DNA from: Clostridium minihomine
GTDB lineage: Bacteria > Bacillota > Clostridia > Oscillospirales > Acutalibacteraceae
Assembly: GCF_900240385.1 (NCBI RefSeq)
Contig: NZ_OEQH01000001.1
Span: 434,001-498,000 of the forward strand
DNA length: 64,000 nt
Reading direction: 5' to 3'
Positions 55,158 through 64,000 of this stretch are shown here, in pieces. The notes under the pieces were generated by a model. The model worked only from the letters and a program-made list of their open reading frames with translations, was not told where the DNA came from and did not search any database. The translations under genes were made by a program, and so were the position numbers. How positions within the stretch are numbered: the first letter of the stretch is position 1; the number at the start of each line of letters is the position of its first letter.

Positions 55158-57179
55158 TTATTTCACGATTTTGTGATAGGTTTTTTCGATTAGTTCGTCA
55201 GACGCAATATAGGGCATCGTAATATAATCCTGTCCATCGCGAGTCTGGTTGTATTCCGCCACGGTGTCGATGGAATGCTCGCAGCGTGCCCAGCTTCTTC
55301 TGGCAACACCGATCATCGTGTCCCAGGGAATCGAAGCCATCAAAATTTCATCCACACGTTTGCTGCCGTCCAGCACCATGCCAAAGCCGCCATTGATGGA
55401 TTTGCTGATGCCCACGCCGCCGCCGTTGTGCAGTGCCACCAAACTCATGCCGCGTGCCGCATTGCCGGCGTAGCAGTGAATCGCCATGTCGGCGGTCACA
55501 TTGCTGCCGTCATAAATGTTTGAGGTTTCACGATAGGGGGAATCGGTTCCGCCGGTGTCGTGATGGTCACGGCCCAGCATAACCGGCCCGATTTCTCCAT
55601 TGCGAACCATCTCGTTGAATTTCAGTGCGATGTCACGGCGGCCCAAAGCATCCTGATACAGAATGCGGCACTGGGTGCCAACCACCAGACTGTTCTTTTC
55701 TGCGTCGCGAATCCAGATATAATTGTCACGATCCTGACCGCGGCGGTTGGGGTCAATCACTTCCATAGCGGCATGATCGGTCTTGCGCAGGTCTTCCGGT
55801 TTGCGGGACAGGCAGCACCAACGGAACGGGCCATACCCATAATCAAACAGCATCGGCCCCATAATATCTTCCACATAAGAGGGGAAAACAAAGCCTTCGC
55901 TTGTGTCAACACCATTTTTAGCAATGTCTTTTGCGCCGGCATCAAACACAGCCTTCATAAAGGCGTTGCCATAATCAAAGAAGTAAGAGCCGCGTTCTAC
56001 CAGGGTTTTTACTAAATGATAGTGCTTCGTCAGCGATTCGTCAACCCGCTTGCAGAAACCATCTTTATCATTTTCCAGCATTTCGGTTCTCTGATCAAAG
56101 GTCAGTCCCTGAGGGCAATAGCCGCCGTCATAGGGAACGTGGCAAGAGGTCTGGTCAGAAAGCAGATCAATATGGACGTTATGGTCCACAGCGTATTGCA
56201 GCAGGTCCACAATGTTGCCGTGATAGGCAATCGAGAGGACTTCTTTCTTTTCTTGCGCTTCTTTGGCCCAAGCAAAAGCATCTTCTATTTTTTCAGCTAC
56301 TTTGCCGACCCATCCCTGACTGTGGCGTGTTTCGATGCGGGAAGCATCCACTTCGGCGACAATTCCGACACCGCCGGCAATTTCCACTGCTTTGGGCTGT
56401 GCACCGCTCATGCCGCCCAAACCGGAAGTGACAAACAAACGGCCGTGCAGATCTTCATTCTCGGGAATTCCCAGCACTTTGCGTCCCGCATTGAGCAATG
56501 TGTTAAAGGTGCCGTGTACAATGCCCTGCGGGCCAATATACATCCAGCCGCCGGCGGTCATCTGGCCATAGCTGGAACAGCCCATGGCGGTTGCTTTTGC
56601 CCAGTCGTGGGGGTTATCGAACATGCCTATCATCAAACCATTTGTAATAATAGTACGGGGGCTGGTTTTGTGAGATTTAAATAGGCCCATTGGGTGACCG
56701 GACATCATGACCAAAGTTTGCTCGTCTGTCAAGATTTCCAAATATTTTTTAATCAGCTGATATTGCATCCAGTTCTGGCACACCTGGCCGGTTTCCCCGT
56801 AAGTAACCAATTCATAGGGGTAAAGTGCCACCTCGTGATCCAGATTGTTGTCAATCATAACCTGAAAGGCTTTGCCTTCGACGCAGTTGCCTTTGTATTC
56901 CTCAATGGGCTTTCCGTAAATTCGCTCTTTCGGCATAAAACGGTAACCATAGATGCGGCCATGGGTCATCAGTTCTTCTAAAAATTCCGGTGCAAGCTGT
57001 TCGTGCAGTTCCTCTGGAATATATCGCAGCGCATTTTTGAGTGCAAGCTTAATTTCCCGCTCGTTCAGGGTTAGTTCGCGTTTTGGAGCACGACGCACCC
57101 CTTCTTTGAACGAAGGATATTCCGGCAGAACAGGATCAAGTTTTACAGTCATCGCATTACCAATATCAAAATTATTCAT
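55158..57179 (-). CDS. hutU: Urocanate hydratase
   Basis: 673 residues, the longer Firmicute form (about 120 more than proteobacterial HutU). 'YKGNCVEGKAFQVM', 'ALYPYELVTYGETGQVCQNW' and the NAD-binding region 'NAARGMSLVALHNGGGVGIS' are conserved. Hydrates urocanate to imidazolonepropionate with NAD as a tightly bound cofactor. First of a hutU-hutI unit; divergent from the SARP-type regulator. ATG 57179 with AAAGGAGG 11 nt upstream. Confidence 0.97.
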   Translation of the reverse strand: MNNFDIGNAMTVKLDPVLPEYPSFKEGVRRAPKRELTLNEREIKLALKNALRYIPEELHEQLAPEFLEELMTHGRIYGYRFMPKERIYGKPIEEYKGNCVEGKAFQVMIDNNLDHEVALYPYELVTYGETGQVCQNWMQYQLIKKYLEILTDEQTLVMMSGHPMGLFKSHKTSPRTIITNGLMIGMFDNPHDWAKATAMGCSSYGQMTAGGWMYIGPQGIVHGTFNTLLNAGRKVLGIPENEDLHGRLFVTSGLGGMSGAQPKAVEIAGGVGIVAEVDASRIETRHSQGWVGKVAEKIEDAFAWAKEAQEKKEVLSIAYHGNIVDLLQYAVDHNVHIDLLSDQTSCHVPYDGGYCPQGLTFDQRTEMLENDKDGFCKRVDESLTKHYHLVKTLVERGSYFFDYGNAFMKAVFDAGAKDIAKNGVDTSEGFVFPSYVEDIMGPMLFDYGYGPFRWCCLSRKPEDLRKTDHAAMEVIDPNRRGQDRDNYIWIRDAEKNSLVVGTQCRILYQDALGRRDIALKFNEMVRNGEIGPVMLGRDHHDTGGTDSPYRETSNIYDGSNVTADMAIHCYAGNAARGMSLVALHNGGGVGISKSINGGFGMVLDGSKRVDEILMASIPWDTMIGVARRSWARCEHSIDTVAEYNQTRDGQDYITMPYIASDELIEKTYHKIVK

Positions 57180-57377
57180 TTTTATAAATACCTCCTTTAC
57201 AACTAGATAGTATCACAGCAATGTCTAAATAACGTCTATAATACATATGATAAATTATTGAAATTTAAAATTTCTAGATGCTTTTCAAAAAAATTCTTGT
57301 TATAATAGGGATAAAGCTATCTATGTGATTTCATTATAACGTTTTTTGTCCACCGTATGCGAAAGAGAGGTTCCCCA

Positions 57378-60300
57378 ATGTCGAAAATTTCTTTCAAGCT
57401 ATTACAAACTCCAAGAGTTTTATTAGACGATCAGCCGGTTCTTCTTCCTTTTAAGAAAGCAGAAGCGCTGCTTTATTGCCTGGCTCTGAAAAAGACAATA
57501 TCACGCGAGCAGGCCGCCAACCTGCTTTGGGACACAGACGATTCGCAGGTTGCGAAGAAAAATCTGCGGCACACGTTATATACCATTAAAAAAGCATTCG
57601 ATCTGGAACTGATTGTTTCCCCCAAAAAACATCTGCTGACGCTGAATCCTGAACTGGAATATGAAATCGATTATGATGAATTCATGAAAAACCATGATTT
57701 TTCTTTGAGTGACGGCGAACTGATGCAGGGATTCAGCCTGAAAAATGCCGATTCCTTTGAAAATTGGCTGGACATGGAACGCACCGAGCTAAAAGAATAT
57801 TATCTGCGCCAGCTATATGACTGCATGATTGAAAGTTCAAAAGGAGACGTAACGGAAACCGAATCTCTGTTTGCCAAATACATAAAAAAAGATCCGCTGG
57901 ATGAACGTGTTTATCAGCTGATGATGGAATGTTACCAAAGAAACGGTTTATATTACAAGGGCATTAAGGTGTATCAGAACATCAGCAAACTGCTGAATAC
58001 CGAGCTGCGCATTGCCCCGTGTGCAGAACTGAGCCAGCTGCACCGGGAACTGCTGAGCGCTTGGACAGAATCCAGTTCGGACGAGCCGGAACCCACGCCG
58101 TCGAATATCATTGGGCGCAAAGAGGAAATGCAGTATTTAATGAAAAACTATCGTTCCTTTTTGCTTGGAACACCCACAGCGCTTTTGCTGGTTGGCGACA
58201 ACGGAGTGGGAAAAACACATCTGGTCAATCATTTCTTTGACAGCATCGGAGAGGACTCTTGCATTGTGCTGAAAACGATTTGTTTTCAGGCGGAACGCGA
58301 TTTTATTTTGCAGCCTTGGAACACGATTATGCTGCAGCTGGATCAATACATACGAAGTCACGATGTGACGTTACCTGCACACTGCACCACCTATATCAAT
58401 AGTTTGTTCCCATTGTTCGGCAACCATACACTGTCGGCTCAAGTTCCGGAAGACGTAATGATTTCTTATAACTACCGCACCACCCGGAACAGTGTTCTAA
58501 AACTGTTTTCGCTTCTTGGCGAAGAAACCCCCATTATTTTGTTTTTTGATAATATTCAGTTTATGGATCACCTGAGTTTGGAACTGTTGTCTTTGATTAT
58601 TCGGGAACGAAACCCCAATATTATGTGCATCTGCACCTGCCTGGATGTGCAGCCGCCCTATCTGCAAAAACAAATCAATTCGCTGCTGCGCGAAAAGTTT
58701 TTAAGTCAGCTTTTGATTTCACCCTTTACTCAGCAGGACGTGGCCGATATTATTGCGGATCGTTTGGGGCCGGATGCGCTCAATGATCAGATTATCCGCC
58801 ACATTTATCAGGATTCGGAAGGAAACGGGTTTTTTCTGGATTTATTGCTCAGCTATCTGACTTGTGATTCGGCGTCTTCTCAAAAGACGCTTTCGAACCC
58901 CCAGGATATTCTGCTGGCACGTCTGGAAGAGCTTTCAACCGATGCCCGGCAATTGCTGGACACCATTTCGGTTTGCCCGGAATCCATTACGCTGGATATT
59001 GTAGAATATTTCTTTAACCGCAATACGCTGGAGATCATTGAGTTAATGGATGATTTAAAGCAGCACAGCCTGATTCGTGAAAAGGTAGCGGACGGGCAGA
59101 TTCGGTTCCAGTTCCGCCATGCGAAAATGCAGGATTTTGTGCATTCCCAGCTTTCGCCTTCCAAACGGCGGCTGCTGCACGCCCGTGTGGCAAATTATTA
59201 TGAGCAGGCTACAGATTTGCTGCACAACAACACATGGTATCAAAGAGTGATTTATCATTATGCGCAGGCCGGCAATGATGCCAAGGTACTGCAATATAAA
59301 GTGCTGAGTCTGGCGGATTATTCCCGGTATAATTACGAGCTGTATCCGGTTCTTCAGCCCCAAAAGGATTCTGCGCTGGAAGCACCCAAGCAGCTTTTAA
59401 AGTATTTTGATGAACTGAAAGCAGAATTGATTCGTTTGTATAACTACCAGCCCAATGTGATTGATTTTGCAGAACTGGAAACACGGCTGTATCTGGTGGT
59501 TGGAAAATACTGCATTTCTCAGGGGCGGTATAAAGAAGGGCTGGATGCCATTCGGCTGAGCCTGACACACATTGATTATCTGGAACAGCATCCGCAAGTG
59601 TATATCTCTTGCCTGCGTCAGCTCACCTTTTATGGAATTCAGACTTGGAACCCGGAACTAATGCGCGAGAATATTGAAAAATGCATGGCCATCGCAAAAG
59701 AAAATCGGCTCAGCACCGATTATGCCACCGAATGCCGGCTTTACGGTTTGTATCTTTCAATGTGCGGCCGGTATGAAGAAAGCCGCGAACAGCTGCATCA
59801 AGCGATTGGTTTGTTTGAATCCGCTGCACTGGACGGGCAGAATTATGTGCTGAATCTGGCGGCCTGCTATAACTATTTGGGAGAAGTGGAGCGCAAACAG
59901 CAAAATTTTGAAGAGTCGCTCACTTTCTACTGCCGTGCGCTAGAGGTTTGCAGTGACCGAAAATACCCCAAGAACCCCACTTTTTATTCCAATCAGGCCC
60001 GGGCACTTCTGGCTTTGGGCAGAATCAAGCAGGCTTCCGAACAGTTTTTTACCGCGAATAAGCTATATGATGCTTCTAATATTTTGGTTGGGCGCGCTAT
60101 CACAAAATCTTATTGCAGCCTGATTTATGCGGCAGGCAACCATTTGTGTGATGCCAAGCGTCTGCTCACAGAAGCAGAAAAAACAGCCTATACCATTCGT
60201 TCCCCCATGTCGCTGGGAATTTTAGAACGCAACAAAGCTATCTTGCTTCAATCTTTTCCGGAGGAGTTTGCCGAAATTATCACAGTGGATTTTGACACCT

Positions 60301-60389
60301 GCCGTGCTCAATCCGAGAAACACTTTGCGGGATTGCCGGGTGCATATGAATCCCAAATGCCGTTTGAACTGCCGAACCTTAGCAGATAA
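57378..60389 (+). CDS. SARP/BTAD-type AAA regulator
   Basis: 1003 residues. An OmpR-like winged helix (about 1-95) and bacterial transcriptional activation domain (about 96-235), then an AAA/NACHT-like ATPase with Walker A 'LLLVGDNGVGKTHLVNH' near 270, and TPR-like helices to the end. SARP-type regulators of this build are usually pathway-specific activators. Divergent position suggests control of hutU-hutI, the racemase and/or aconitase X genes. ATG 57378 has AGAGAGG upstream. Confidence 0.88.
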   Translation: MSKISFKLLQTPRVLLDDQPVLLPFKKAEALLYCLALKKTISREQAANLLWDTDDSQVAKKNLRHTLYTIKKAFDLELIVSPKKHLLTLNPELEYEIDYDEFMKNHDFSLSDGELMQGFSLKNADSFENWLDMERTELKEYYLRQLYDCMIESSKGDVTETESLFAKYIKKDPLDERVYQLMMECYQRNGLYYKGIKVYQNISKLLNTELRIAPCAELSQLHRELLSAWTESSSDEPEPTPSNIIGRKEEMQYLMKNYRSFLLGTPTALLLVGDNGVGKTHLVNHFFDSIGEDSCIVLKTICFQAERDFILQPWNTIMLQLDQYIRSHDVTLPAHCTTYINSLFPLFGNHTLSAQVPEDVMISYNYRTTRNSVLKLFSLLGEETPIILFFDNIQFMDHLSLELLSLIIRERNPNIMCICTCLDVQPPYLQKQINSLLREKFLSQLLISPFTQQDVADIIADRLGPDALNDQIIRHIYQDSEGNGFFLDLLLSYLTCDSASSQKTLSNPQDILLARLEELSTDARQLLDTISVCPESITLDIVEYFFNRNTLEIIELMDDLKQHSLIREKVADGQIRFQFRHAKMQDFVHSQLSPSKRRLLHARVANYYEQATDLLHNNTWYQRVIYHYAQAGNDAKVLQYKVLSLADYSRYNYELYPVLQPQKDSALEAPKQLLKYFDELKAELIRLYNYQPNVIDFAELETRLYLVVGKYCISQGRYKEGLDAIRLSLTHIDYLEQHPQVYISCLRQLTFYGIQTWNPELMRENIEKCMAIAKENRLSTDYATECRLYGLYLSMCGRYEESREQLHQAIGLFESAALDGQNYVLNLAACYNYLGEVERKQQNFEESLTFYCRALEVCSDRKYPKNPTFYSNQARALLALGRIKQASEQFFTANKLYDASNILVGRAITKSYCSLIYAAGNHLCDAKRLLTEAEKTAYTIRSPMSLGILERNKAILLQSFPEEFAEIITVDFDTCRAQSEKHFAGLPGAYESQMPFELPNLSR

Positions 60390-60470
60390 ACGGAAAAAAG
60401 ACGCCAGAGTGGTATAATGGCCAAAATCCATACCGGCCTGCCGGTCGGTACACAATGGGAGGAATTGCAG

Positions 60471-61259
60471 ATGAATCTTTCAATCAGAATTGCAGATCCG
60501 GCCGGTAATATTACCATTTTTGTGATGAGTCATATTTTACCGGGGCAATATGCGCCCGTGGCTGCACAGCTGCTGGCTCATCAGGAATATCACGCAGAGC
60601 AGGTTGCTTTTCGTGTTTTGCCCCGTTTGGGAGGCGACGGACGCATCCAAATGATGGGCGGTGAATTCTGTGGGAATGCTGCGCGCAGCTATGGCTATCT
60701 TCTCAGCACGATGCTGCCCGGCGAGCCCAGCCTTGTAAAAGTGGAAATCAGCGGTGCGGATCAACCGCTGGAAGTAAAGGTAGACCGGGAAAACGGCAGA
60801 TGTCAAATTGAAATGCCTCTTCCAATTGGCACCGAAGTCATCCCTTATCATGGTGTGCAGTATGAAGCGGTGTGTTTTGACGGAATTGTTCACACCATTG
60901 TACCCGGCCCGGCTCGTGACGAAGCCTTTGTAAAAGGGGTGCTGGCAGCGGCAAAAGCGGCGGTTCCCAGCAGCGCCTATGGCATTCTGTTCGCCGAAGG
61001 GGATCACATGGTTCCTGTGGTTTATGTGTGTGAAACAGATTCCCTGATTTGGGAAAGCAGCTGCGGCAGTGGTTCTATGGCGGTGGGGGTTCTGCGTGCC
61101 ATAGAACAGGACAACGGCGAATTTCGTTGCAGTCTGCATCAGCCGGGTGGCATCATTGAAGTGACGGCCACAGTGGAAAATGGAAAAGTAGTGCGGTGCA
61201 GCATGGGCGGGCCGGTTACTTTATCTGACGAGATCACGCTGGAGCTTCCCGAATGTTAG
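60471..61259 (+). CDS. DapF-like amino-acid racemase/epimerase
   Basis: 262 residues. Cofactor-independent two-base fold: Cys67 in 'MMGGEFCGNAARS' and Cys198 in 'ESSCGSGSMAVG'. It lacks the GNGND and full DAP-binding signature of true DapF near the N-terminus ('DPAGNITIF'), so another substrate is likely; histidine racemases such as CntK share this fold, and the neighbourhood degrades histidine. ATG 60471 with GGGAGGAATTGCAG upstream. Follows the regulator by 81 bp. Confidence 0.85.
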   Translation: MNLSIRIADPAGNITIFVMSHILPGQYAPVAAQLLAHQEYHAEQVAFRVLPRLGGDGRIQMMGGEFCGNAARSYGYLLSTMLPGEPSLVKVEISGADQPLEVKVDRENGRCQIEMPLPIGTEVIPYHGVQYEAVCFDGIVHTIVPGPARDEAFVKGVLAAAKAAVPSSAYGILFAEGDHMVPVVYVCETDSLIWESSCGSGSMAVGVLRAIEQDNGEFRCSLHQPGGIIEVTATVENGKVVRCSMGGPVTLSDEITLELPEC

Positions 61260-61304
61260 TGATTGATTTTTGTTCTATAGCTCTATAAGAGAATTCTATT
61301 TCGG

Positions 61305-61344
61305 AAAAGAACCTTCTGTTGAAAAACAACAGAAGGTTCTTTTT
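61305..61344 (+). terminator. Terminator of the racemase gene
   Basis: 17-bp stem AAAAGAACCTTCTGTTG and complement, 6-nt loop, T's following. Confidence 0.9.
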
Positions 61345-62403
61345 TTTGCAGCACTTTTACAGGAAAAATCTTTTTCGACAGAGAAATTGAGTGAATGGGG
61401 GAGATTCGAAAATGAAAAAGATTTGATAAGGCGTTGGGAATCCATTTTATTGATGAAAAAGAGAAGAAGAAAAGAAGTGCTGTTGGAAAATAAGCACAAA
61501 CCGGATTTGACTGATTCGGACAATTGCATTCGGTTGTGAAGGTACCGATATTAGGGACGTTGTCTTTCTTTCAGAGAGTTATGTTTTACCTGCCGTCTAA
61601 ACCACAATTGTTTTATTAAAAAAGAAAAGAAGGTTGATTGCTTTCTTCCTTCGTTTTTTCTCCTTATATTCTTTATTTTTATAAAAAAAGCAGACAAAAT
61701 GATTTTTGAAAGTGAACTTAATTCACAAATGGTATATAAGAACTGTCGAAAAGCCTATTTTTTCCTTACTTTTCCACTTTATCGAATTACCATATTAACT
61801 GCATAACAAATAGTGATATCTCTGATAAGAAGCTTTGAAAAGAATTCTGTTCTTTTTATCTTATTACAAGCCTGATTTTTTGTTTGATGTATCAAATAAG
61901 AAACAAGTTACTATAATTCTTTTCTTTTAGAAGAAATTTAATTTGCATTTTTTGCTTTATAATTTTATAGTAAAATGCAATAGAAACAAAATCTTTTTGA
62001 ATAAATATACTGAAATAACCTTATTCTAATGCATATTAAATCTGATTGATTTATAATTTTTTATGTAGTATTCTGTAATTAAGGTATAGTGTTAATAAAA
62101 ATAACCCCGATCAAATCATAATTTTAGTAAATTTTCTTAGACGTTTCTTTGACAAGGGGTGTGTATAATGAAGTCAACATCAGAGTGAATATTTATTTAA
62201 AAACAATCCACTGGAAACATATGGCAAAAATGGGATATTTTAATTCTTACTCTGATCCATTAAAAGTGTCGAATCTTTTGCAGACAATCCATTTGGTTTG
62301 TTACTAAAGGAAAAGGAAAGTTCTATCATCTGTTTGAGATCGACTGCTTCATATGGGTTTCATCCAGTCTTTTTAGACTGAGAACTTAAAAAGGAGAAAA
62401 GCT
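61345..62403. other. Long AT-rich gap before aconitase X
   Basis: About 1 kb with no supported gene. A frame at 61270-61539 (plus) runs across the terminator and lacks a domain, so it is not called. Several TATAAT-like boxes lie between 62030 and 62170, and the leader of the aconitase X gene must start here. Unusual length for this compact genome segment. Confidence 0.5.
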
Positions 62404-63609
62404 ATGAAGTTGACACAAGAACAACAAGATATGTTGGACGGCAAATACGGAAAAGGAACCGCATACGCAATGAAAATTCAGGTTGCAATCGGAGAATCCT
62501 TTGACGCCGAACGCATGGTTCCTATTACCCGGGCGCATGTCGCGCTAAGCAATCAGGAAGCGGATCTTTGGTTTGCAGAAAAATTATTGGAGGCAGGTGC
62601 CAAATGCAGAATTGCCCCCACGGTAAACCCCGGATTCTGCCTGTCTTTCTTTAAAGATCACAGCATGGTATCCAAAGAAGACGCAGATTTGATGCAGAGA
62701 ACCCACAATGCCTATCAAGGTTTGGGTGCGGTTTTAAGTTATAACTGCACACCATACATAGACACGAACGTGCCCAACTACAAAGAAGTGATTGCCTTTT
62801 CCGAATCCAGCGCTACCCCGTATGTGAATTCTGTCTGGGGGGCCAGAACCAACCGGGAAGGCGCCAACAGTGCCTTGTGTGCGGCCATTACCGGTTTTGT
62901 TCCGGAATATGGGCTGTTGATGGATGAAAATCGAAAAGGAGATATCTTGGTAGAAGTCAAAGCCGATATGAAAACTCCTTATGATTATCATATGCTGGGC
63001 ATGATGGGCAAAAAGATTGGAAATGGAATTCCTGTGTTTACCGGGCTTCCCAAACACATCAGCAAAGAGTCTTTGCGCAACCTGGGCGCACAGTTGAATA
63101 CTTCCGGCGCTTATGGAATGTATCACATTGTTGGGTTTACGCCGGAAGCTCCCACGGTGGAAGCGGCCTTTGGCGGCACAGAACCCAAGCGCAAAGTGGT
63201 GATTACCAATGAGGATTTGCAGGAAGAGCTCACGAAGATTTCTTTGGAAGGAAATCGTGAAATTGACTTTGTAATGTTTGGCTGTCCTCACTTCACTTTG
63301 GAAGAAGTCCTGCATATCGCACAAAAAGTCCACGGCAAAAAAATGGCGAAAGAAATGTGGATTTTGACTTCCAGCCATGTCAAAGAGATGGCCGTAAGAA
63401 TGGGACTGGATCAGATTATCTCAGAAGCCGGCGGATACATCGTTCCCGATACTTGCCCGGATCAGCCCTGCTGGAATCATCTGAACGGAAAAGTGGGCGT
63501 TACCGAATCTCCGAAATGCGCCTATTACCCCCAGCGCAGAGGAATTCACTTTGTGATTCGAGATTTGGATGCCTGCATTAAAGCGGCATTGACAGGTGAG
63601 GTGAAATAA
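62404..63609 (+). CDS. Aconitase X, catalytic subunit
   Basis: 401 residues of the AcnX (DUF521) family, a divergent Fe-S dehydratase related to aconitase. Cysteines that may ligate the cluster: 'NPGFCL' (Cys79), 'MFGCPHFT', and 'CPDQPCWN' near the C-terminus. Known activities include cis-3-hydroxy-L-proline dehydratase (bacteria) and phosphomevalonate dehydratase (archaea). ATG 62404 with AAGGAGAAAAGCT upstream. The small subunit follows after 1 nt. Confidence 0.92.
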   Translation: MKLTQEQQDMLDGKYGKGTAYAMKIQVAIGESFDAERMVPITRAHVALSNQEADLWFAEKLLEAGAKCRIAPTVNPGFCLSFFKDHSMVSKEDADLMQRTHNAYQGLGAVLSYNCTPYIDTNVPNYKEVIAFSESSATPYVNSVWGARTNREGANSALCAAITGFVPEYGLLMDENRKGDILVEVKADMKTPYDYHMLGMMGKKIGNGIPVFTGLPKHISKESLRNLGAQLNTSGAYGMYHIVGFTPEAPTVEAAFGGTEPKRKVVITNEDLQEELTKISLEGNREIDFVMFGCPHFTLEEVLHIAQKVHGKKMAKEMWILTSSHVKEMAVRMGLDQIISEAGGYIVPDTCPDQPCWNHLNGKVGVTESPKCAYYPQRRGIHFVIRDLDACIKAALTGEVK

Positions 63610-63610
63610 G

Positions 63611-64000
63611 ATGAAAAAGAAAATTTTTAATTGCCACAAAATCTCAGAAGGAGTTGCCGAGGGTCAGGTGGTCATTTCAAAAGACGATGTCATGTTTTAT
63701 TTGATTGATCCCAAAACCGGCACGGTGATTGAGCCCGGGCACGATTTGGAAGGCAGAAGCATTGCACAGAAAATCCTGCTGTTCCCCAGCGGTAAGGGAA
63801 GCTCGGTGGTGCAGGCCGATGGAATCTATCAGTTGAATACCCGTGGCAACGCACCCAAGGCAATGATAATTCAGCACCCAGAAACCGTTTTGGTATCCAG
63901 CACCATTATCATGGAAATCCCCATGGTCGATAAAGTGGATCAAGCTTTTTATGACGAATTGCAGGATGGCGACATTGTAAGAGTGGATGCGAATCACGGA
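63611..64000 (+). CDS. Aconitase X, swivelling (DUF126) subunit, 5' part
   Basis: Open to the window end, 130 residues seen. Begins 'MKKKIFNCHKISEGVAEGQV' and continues 'LFPSGKGSSVVQADGIYQLN', the DUF126 small subunit that caps the AcnX active site. Serine in 'PSGKGS' is the conserved substrate-binding loop. ATG 63611 one base after the large-subunit stop; GAGGTGAAAT upstream. Confidence 0.9.
   Translation, partial: MKKKIFNCHKISEGVAEGQVVISKDDVMFYLIDPKTGTVIEPGHDLEGRSIAQKILLFPSGKGSSVVQADGIYQLNTRGNAPKAMIIQHPETVLVSSTIIMEIPMVDKVDQAFYDELQDGDIVRVDANHG

Noticed and set aside
61270-61539. Plus-strand 89-residue frame after the racemase gene
   Set aside because: It runs straight through an intrinsic terminator, and its composition is that of AT-rich non-coding DNA.
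62140-62175. TTGACA...TATAAT promoter before aconitase X
   Set aside because: The boxes are only 9 nt apart, too close for a sigma-A promoter.

Overview
The window looks like a chromosome segment of a spore-forming, low-to-middle G+C anaerobic Firmicute of the class Clostridia, probably near Oscillospiraceae/Ruminococcaceae. Reasons: strong GGAGG-type ribosome sites, a spore-coat transglutaminase (Tgl), ThyX, a K+-dependent-type membrane pyrophosphatase, a long-form clostridial-type urocanase, DUF4317 and DUF2156 proteins, and a type I-C-like CRISPR repeat. This placement is inferred from gene families; no 16S gene is present.

Layout. 1-6000: the end of a DMT permease, a YbaK-type tRNA deacylase, then a minus-strand operon of a Ppx/GppA-like HD protein, polyphosphate kinase and an atypical phosphofructokinase. 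6000-8500: a perfect palindrome, a small ribbon-helix-helix gene with its ribosome site inside an inverted repeat, and a structured leader before a membrane pseudokinase with PASTA domains. 8490-15400: a tight housekeeping operon (thyX, tmk, DUF2156, GNAT, DJ-1, 5-formyl-THF cyclo-ligase, mltG, peptidase U32). 15600-19600: a diguanylate cyclase and two overlapping flavoproteins. 19860-20160: tRNA-Gln and tRNA-Pro with a terminator between them.

20250-36300 is accessory: an IS3 remnant, an AT-rich secreted metalloprotease with a lipoprotein, hypothetical genes, Tgl, an orphan 27-repeat CRISPR array with no cas genes in the window, a DUF2207 protein, an MBL hydrolase, a P-loop ATPase and a pentapeptide-repeat membrane protein. 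36190-36660 holds two unannotated RNA candidates: a 66-nt tRNA-like element (minus strand, anticodon position UUA, own promoter) and a ~114-nt small RNA whose promoter spacer contains a dyad.

37100-51300: membrane pyrophosphatase, cold shock protein, DEAD-box helicase, a DUF6320/acyltransferase/esterase operon, a heptad-repeat coiled-coil protein, a saccharopine dehydrogenase-like enzyme, a flavodoxin-like protein, DUF4317 and a CapA-like protein. 51500-64000: an amino-acid catabolic region with an Lrp regulator divergent from a ureohydrolase, a large structured-RNA candidate (about 53414-53790), hutI and hutU on the minus strand, a divergent 1003-residue SARP-type regulator, a DapF-like amino-acid racemase/epimerase, and both aconitase X subunits (the small one cut by the window end). 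hutU, hutI and possibly the ureohydrolase fit histidine degradation; hutH is not in the window.

The most interesting unexplained items are the tRNA-like RNA at 36193-36258, the large RNA at 53414-53790, the leader RNA at 6650-6806, and the compensatory stem changes among CRISPR repeat variants.
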